From contig DATJHM010000265.1 in the NCBI GenBank assembly GCA_035493895.1, forward strand, positions 1 through 51,930: DNA of 51,930 nt, written 5' to 3'. Every line of letters starts with the position of its first letter. Positions within the stretch are counted from its first letter, which is position 1. The position numbers were made by a program, and so were the translations under genes. Below are positions 49,901 to 51,930 of the stretch, in pieces. Below the pieces are notes generated by a model. The model saw only the letters and a list, made by a program, of their open reading frames with translations, was not told the DNA's origin and ran no database searches. The DNA comes from DATJHM01 sp035493895. GTDB taxonomy: Bacteria > Chloroflexota > Ktedonobacteria > Ktedonobacterales > Ktedonobacteraceae.

Positions 49901-51930
49901 GATCCGGTGAGCGGTCAGGTGGGAGCGTGCCTCTATAAAACTGGAGATATGGCGCGTTACCGGTCTGATGGCACGATCGAGTTTCTGGGTCGGGGCGACC
50001 AGCAGGTCAAGATCCGGGGATATCGCGTCGAGATGGGAGAGATCGAAGCCGTGCTGGGCGAGCTCCCCGGTATCGAGAGCTGTGTCGTGCTGGCGCGAGA
50101 GGACCAACCTGAAGAGAAACGGTTAGTCGCCTATCTGGTCGCGCGCGCGGAAGGATCACTGAGTAGTCAGGCGGTGCAGAGCTACTTGCAGGAGCGCCTG
50201 CCAGCCTATATGCAACCTTCGGCGTTCGTTGTGCTCGATGAATTGCCGCTGACGCCCAATGGGAAAGTGGACCGGCGAGCACTGCCCGCTCCCGAGATCA
50301 TGCCAGAGGCCGAGATCGGTCGGTTCGAGGAAGCCAGAACGCCGCTGGAGGAGCTGCTGCGGGAGCTGTGGTGTCAGCTCCTGGGCCGCCAGCAAATTGG
50401 GCTTTCCGAGAACTTCTTTGAACTGGGAGGCCACTCCTTACTGGCCACGCAACTGACGGCGCAGGTGCGCAGCATGTGTGACGTGGATGTCCCTCTGCGT
50501 GCGGTTTTTGAAGCGCCCACCGTGGCTGAGTTCGCCCAACGAGTAGAGCAAGCCCTACGTCGAGACGAAGCACTGGCCATGCCTCCCCTGGTCGTGAGCC
50601 CCCGTCCTGAGGTGCTTCCGCTCTCGTATGCGCAGCAGCGGCTCTGGTTCCTGGAGCAATTGGAGCCCGAAAGTACCGCCTACCTGCTCCCATCAGCACT
50701 GCATATCCAGGGAACGTCGGCGATGCAGGTCCTGGAGCGCAGTGTGAGCAGTCTGATCGCGCGTCATGAAAGCTTGCGCACCACCTTTGCTGAACTGGAC
50801 ACAGGAGAGCCGGTACAGGTAATTCAGCCCGTCGGACACGTTCACCTACCGGTGATTGATTTGCAGGGACTCTCTCAGGAACGGCGAGAGGAAGAGGCGC
50901 GTCGTCTGGCCAGCCAGGAGGCCCAACGCCCCTGCGATCTGGTGCGAGGACCATTGCTACGGCTGGCAGTGATACGGCTGCAACGCGACGAGCATATCCT
51001 GCTGATCACGCTGCATCATATCATCACTGATGGCTGGTCCACCGGGATCTTCGTGCGCGAACTGACGAGTCTCTATCGAAGCATACAAGCAGGAGAGCCC
51101 TCCCCACTGATCCCGCTGCCACTACAGTATGCCGATTATGCGCTCTGGCAGCGGCAGTGGTTGCAAGGGCAGGTGTTAGACGCCCAACTGGACTACTGGC
51201 GTCGACATCTGGCAGGTAGTTCGCCGCTGGCCTTGCCCACCGACCATCCCCGGCCCGCCGTCCAGACCTATCGGGGAGCGCGTCAGGGGTGGCTGGTACC
51301 GGCCACCGTCACCGAGGCGTTGCGCGCGTTGAGTCGGCAGCAGCATGTCACGCTCTTCATGACCCTGCTCGCCAGCTTCCAGGTGCTCTTACAACGCTAC
51401 AGTGGACAACACGATATCAGCGTGGGCACGCCCATTGCCAACCGCCGACACGTCGAGATCGAAGGCGTGATTGGCTTCTTCGTCAACACGTTAGCCTTAC
51501 GCAGCAATCTTTCCGGAGACCCCAGCTTTGTCGAACTGCTCCAGCGGGTGCGCGAGGTGTGTCTGGGAGCCTATGCTCACCAGGATGTCCCCTTCGAGCA
51601 GGTCGTGGAGGCGTTGGAACCTGAGCGTGACCTGAGCCGCTCGCCCCTCTTCCAGGTGGTATTCAGGCTGCAACCGCAGGCATCACAGGAGGAACCAGGC
51701 GAGGTGGCCGGGGTGCAGATGCGCACACTGAGCATCGAGAATCATACAAGCCAGCTTGATCTGGCCTTCACGATCACAGAAACAGAGCAAGGATTGCGCG
51801 GCGCGATGCAGTACAACACAGACCTCTTTGCAGCCGAGACGATCCAGCGCATGTTGAGCCACTGGCAAACCTTGCTCGAAGGCGTACTCCAGGACCCCTC
51901 CAGGCCCATTGGGAGCTTCCCCTTGCTTTC
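41000..51930 (+). CDS. NRPS, truncated by the window: C*-A(Asp)-PCP-C-A(Asp-like)-PCP-C-A(Val)-PCP-C-...
   Basis: The frame stays open from ATG 41000 to the window edge (over 3640 residues). C* has PALCADE (141-147) in place of HHxxxDG. A1 (about 473-985) has D-L-T-K-V-G-H-V-G, an Asp code. PCP1 is at Ser1016. C2 has HHIITDG near 1209. A2 (about 1536-2045) gives D-S-T-K-V-G-H-V-G, which is Asp-like but has Ser in place of Leu. PCP2 is at Ser2081. C3 has HHIITDG near 2274. A3 (about 2603-3105) has D-A-F-W-L-G-G-T-F, the Val code, but its nucleotide loop reads 'STSGSTGQPQG', lacking the usual Tyr and Lys. PCP3 is at Ser3146. C4 has HHIITDG near 3339, and the window ends in the following linker. 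The three inner C domains are nearly identical, suggesting recent module duplication. No epimerase or methyltransferase is seen. The start lies 15 bases after the previous stop, with GAGGAGAA upstream. Confidence 0.94.
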   Translation, partial: MTITGLKGFYLSLQQARVWSLQGSDEQAYTVGCALHLSGVLDATVFLQAAQWVMDRQSILRTSFVRLPGMDRPVQVIHEQVAASWDIIDLAQLSTETQDAHMQRALALLQNERLDLEQASLFHLSLFRLAEERHVLALRCPALCADERTLCLFVTELCQTYARLVDGVSSPEEAEEPLQYVDVAAWQHEFLLEEEAEQQRHYWHQMDLADLTPMMDWPFFGEPEHEDLEISGGTHNTAFMPLELEIPIDARVLTRIKRHLERFQVSLDVYLLACWYVSWLKLQTTSKVLLGLACDGRWDEELHAAPGLYQRFVPLALDIPDHILFEQVLQLMQSYVARANEKQLAFSWEQVLSPDPAPIFPLSFAFERWPASLQAGALTCSLLTSWGWTEPFVLQLRARQSGERVHLALHYDDRRITHRQVTFLASCFRTLLTQVTEQPKIRVGALSLLSSAERARLLTDGSGETRTWPTQGLHQLFEQQVRRHPDQLAVLSQHEQLTYAELNERANRLAQVLRQRGVGPEVVVGLHLPRQGSMLVGLLGILKAGGAYLPLDPGSPPARLNQQLRESHSPLLLTQATQPVHLPDWPGQILILEELAQELAQASPLNRQASTNRDQLAYVMYTSGSTGVPKGVMVRQGSVVNYTLALCEQLGTEPGWQYATVSTLAADLGNTAIFCALASGGCVQVLDYETVTSGEAMARWAQQHPIDVLKIVPSHLSALLESERAQVFLPRRILVLGGEALSGQLVERVRQVGGRCQVYNHYGPTETTVGVLVNALDGEEWTPERVGIGHPIANTQAYVLDPSLQLVPPGVRGELYLGGEGLARGYIGQGAQTAERFVPHPYSQRSGERLYRTGDLVRARSDGTIEYLGRGDQQVKIRGYRVELGEIEAALERHPQVQSSVVLLQTERGEPQLVSYVTSRQRQPIEPDTLRRFLESQLPAYMIPAHCIWLEVLPLTPNGKVDRGALPSPEQAIEREQVPARPGGALEELLLGMWKDLLAVQVLGVHDNFFAVGGHSLLATRLIAQTRALLRVELQVQAVFEAPTVAEFAQRVEQALNRDEGIALPLLVADARPEKLPLSYAQQRLWFLEQLEPESTAYLLPSALHIKGTSAVQALERSVSSLIARHESLRTTFAEQDTGEPVQVIQPAGHVHLPLIDLQGLLQEQREEEARRLANQEAQHPCDLVRGPLLRLAVVRLQRDEHILLITLHHIITDGWSNSVFIRELTSLYRAYQAAAPSPLTPLPLQYADYALWQRQWLQGAVLEAQLDYWRRQLAHSTPLELPTDHPRPTIQTSRGARQGWLVPATVTEALRVLSQQQHVTLFMTLLASFQALLQRYSGQHDISVGTPIANRRHAEIEGVIGFFVNTLVLRSDLSGDPSFAELLQRVREVSLGAYAHQDVPFEQVVEALEPERDLSRSPLFQVLFALQNVPQEQSEVAGVQISTLSVEQTGSKFDLSLTVTETEQGLQCALQYSTALFESQTIIRLLGHWQTLLNGIIGNPQARLSQLPLLSAQEYTQVVETWSTSHTEAPQECCLHQIFEQQVLRAPDAIALVFQEQQLSYDILNRRANQLAHRLQKLGVGPERLVGISLERSPELVIAVLGVLKAGGVYVPLDPNMPSERLAFLLTDTQVEVVITQERWRERWSTTDKRLLLLDSKKTSLTFEEEDNLPSNSLPENGAYVIYTSGSTGQPKGVLIEHRALANYVLGMIELLGLDATSSAAMVQPLDVDSSVTVLYSTLCSGGRLHLISREQAIDPFELSHSFLCNPVDLLKIAPSHLAALLNARATHHILPQRWLVIGGEASQREWVQNLQTLAPHCKIFNHYGPTEATVGMLVYPVRDDDGLQVLPLGRPLPGTAAYILDEDLHPVPVNVPGELYIGGTCLARGYLSRPDITADRFVPHPFATVPGERLYKTGDRVRFLADGNIEYLGRLDEQIKVRGYRIEPGEIQAALTTHPGVLESLVLAREEASGEKRLVAYIVRRPGEALSGRELRVRLQERLPVHMHPDAYVFLEALPLTPHGKVDRRALPIPEAGEEGQNDPQAEESWSPIEELLAGVWNQVLRHKQVGQHDNFFALGGHSLLATQLIGQVRKLLGVEVPLRAIFEVPTLAGFAQRVEEVLRQEGRSAMPPLVVGERPEVLPLSHAQQRLWFLEQLEPESTTYLLPSALHIQGTLAVQVLEHSVSSLIARHESLRTTFAELDTGEPVQVIQPSGHVHLPVIDLQGLPQERREEEARRLASQEAQRPCDLVRGPLLRLAVVRLQRDEHILLITLHHIITDGWSTGIFVRELTSLYRAYQAGEPSPLTPLPLQYADYALWQRQGLQGAVLEAQQDYWRQQLAGCAPLELPTDHPRPAVQTYRGARQGWQVPATVTEALHALSQQQHVTLFMTLLASFQVLLMRYSGQHDISVGTPIANRQQAEIEGVIGFFVNTLVLRSNLSGDPGFVELLQRVREVCLGAYAHQDVPFEQVVEALEPERDLSRSPLFQVMFVLQNMPYEQPTEVAGVQLRSLAGESTSSKFDLTFTIAETPHGLSATLEYATDIFEQETVAGLLSHWHTLLLALIQQPQTPISQLPLLSADEREQLLTHWNATQRAYPQHLGIHELFEQQAAQTPDAIALVFEEEQLTYAEFNARANQLAHTLRHLGVSLEVPVGLYLERSPWLLLSILAILKAGGVYVPLDAASPQKRLALLLTDTRVALVLTQPSLRPQLPDQGVRLLDIEDVWQRLGVGEQPRENLGRPMLPGQLAYVMSTSGSTGQPQGVEVPHQAVVRLVKESTVARMRPEEIFLQLAPVSFDASTFEIWGALLNGARLVLCPSGQPSLEALSQIIRTYQIRVLWLTAALFHQMVEYELSTLATVPQILAGGDVLSRSHVQRVLERCPGTTLINGYGPTENTTFTCCYPMTSQTRLGSSVPIGTPIANTTVYLLDARLQPVPVGVVGELYIGGDGLARGYLRRPALTAERFVPDPVSGQVGACLYKTGDMARYRSDGTIEFLGRGDQQVKIRGYRVEMGEIEAVLGELPGIESCVVLAREDQPEEKRLVAYLVARAEGSLSSQAVQSYLQERLPAYMQPSAFVVLDELPLTPNGKVDRRALPAPEIMPEAEIGRFEEARTPLEELLRELWCQLLGRQQIGLSENFFELGGHSLLATQLTAQVRSMCDVDVPLRAVFEAPTVAEFAQRVEQALRRDEALAMPPLVVSPRPEVLPLSYAQQRLWFLEQLEPESTAYLLPSALHIQGTSAMQVLERSVSSLIARHESLRTTFAELDTGEPVQVIQPVGHVHLPVIDLQGLSQERREEEARRLASQEAQRPCDLVRGPLLRLAVIRLQRDEHILLITLHHIITDGWSTGIFVRELTSLYRSIQAGEPSPLIPLPLQYADYALWQRQWLQGQVLDAQLDYWRRHLAGSSPLALPTDHPRPAVQTYRGARQGWLVPATVTEALRALSRQQHVTLFMTLLASFQVLLQRYSGQHDISVGTPIANRRHVEIEGVIGFFVNTLALRSNLSGDPSFVELLQRVREVCLGAYAHQDVPFEQVVEALEPERDLSRSPLFQVVFRLQPQASQEEPGEVAGVQMRTLSIENHTSQLDLAFTITETEQGLRGAMQYNTDLFAAETIQRMLSHWQTLLEGVLQDPSRPIGSFPLL

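Noticed and set aside
41000..51930. Possible frameshift in the right-hand NRPS, since no stop-bounded frame covers it
   Set aside because: Translation from ATG 41000 stays in one frame to the last base. It lacks a stop only because the window ends.

Overview
The window carries most of a large hybrid lipopeptide gene cluster (non-ribosomal peptide synthetase plus one polyketide module), cut at its right edge. The source looks like a multicellular, filamentous-type soil bacterium. A Ktedonobacteria-like member of Chloroflexota is my best guess, because of the XRE-HTH regulators fused to NB-ARC/TPR and to a membrane-anchored binding-protein domain, but no rRNA or housekeeping gene confirms it.

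Layout. (1) 1-2173: the end of an unknown gene, a hairpin terminator, then a free-standing degenerate condensation (C) domain. (2) 2174-3419: mostly non-coding, with a promoter, a possible small gene and a terminator. (3) 3420-12953: regulators and accessory enzymes: an HTH-TM-binding-protein fusion, a cysteate/threonine-synthase-like PLP enzyme, an XRE-NB-ARC-TPR regulator, a type II thioesterase, a SyrP/TauD-like dioxygenase on the minus strand, and a small putative regulator. (4) 13079-30005: a plus-strand FAAL-ACP-KS-AT polyketide synthase faces a minus-strand set: ACP-aminotransferase-C-C, a termination NRPS (C*-A-PCP-TE), an indoleamine 2,3-dioxygenase and an O-methyltransferase. (5) 30827-51930: after an intergenic region where base composition shifts by eye from moderate to high GC, a plus-strand operon runs mbtH, a small unknown gene, a 3036-aa NRPS and a second NRPS of more than 3643 aa that leaves the window.

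How they work together (inference from domain order and specificity residues). FAAL activates a fatty acid, KS-AT extends it with malonate, and the ACP-aminotransferase protein turns the beta-keto group into a beta-amino group, as in iturin/mycosubtilin but split over two proteins. NRPS residues read from the A-domain pockets are Asp then N-methyl-Ser (3036-aa protein), Asp, an Asp-like residue and Val (truncated protein), and a final Asp before the thioesterase. The expected product is an acidic, probably cyclic beta-amino-fatty-acid lipopeptide. The SyrP-like oxygenase suggests beta-hydroxy-Asp, and the IDO suggests kynurenine supply.

The most unusual element is a family of four C-domain homologues (called C* here) that have lost the HHxxxDG catalytic histidines. 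Three of them sit at the N-terminus of an NRPS directly before an Asp-selecting A domain, and one is a free protein. Both upstream proteins whose C-terminus is visible end in a C domain, so the assembly line is cut between C and A, and C* may be a docking or enzyme-recruiting module.
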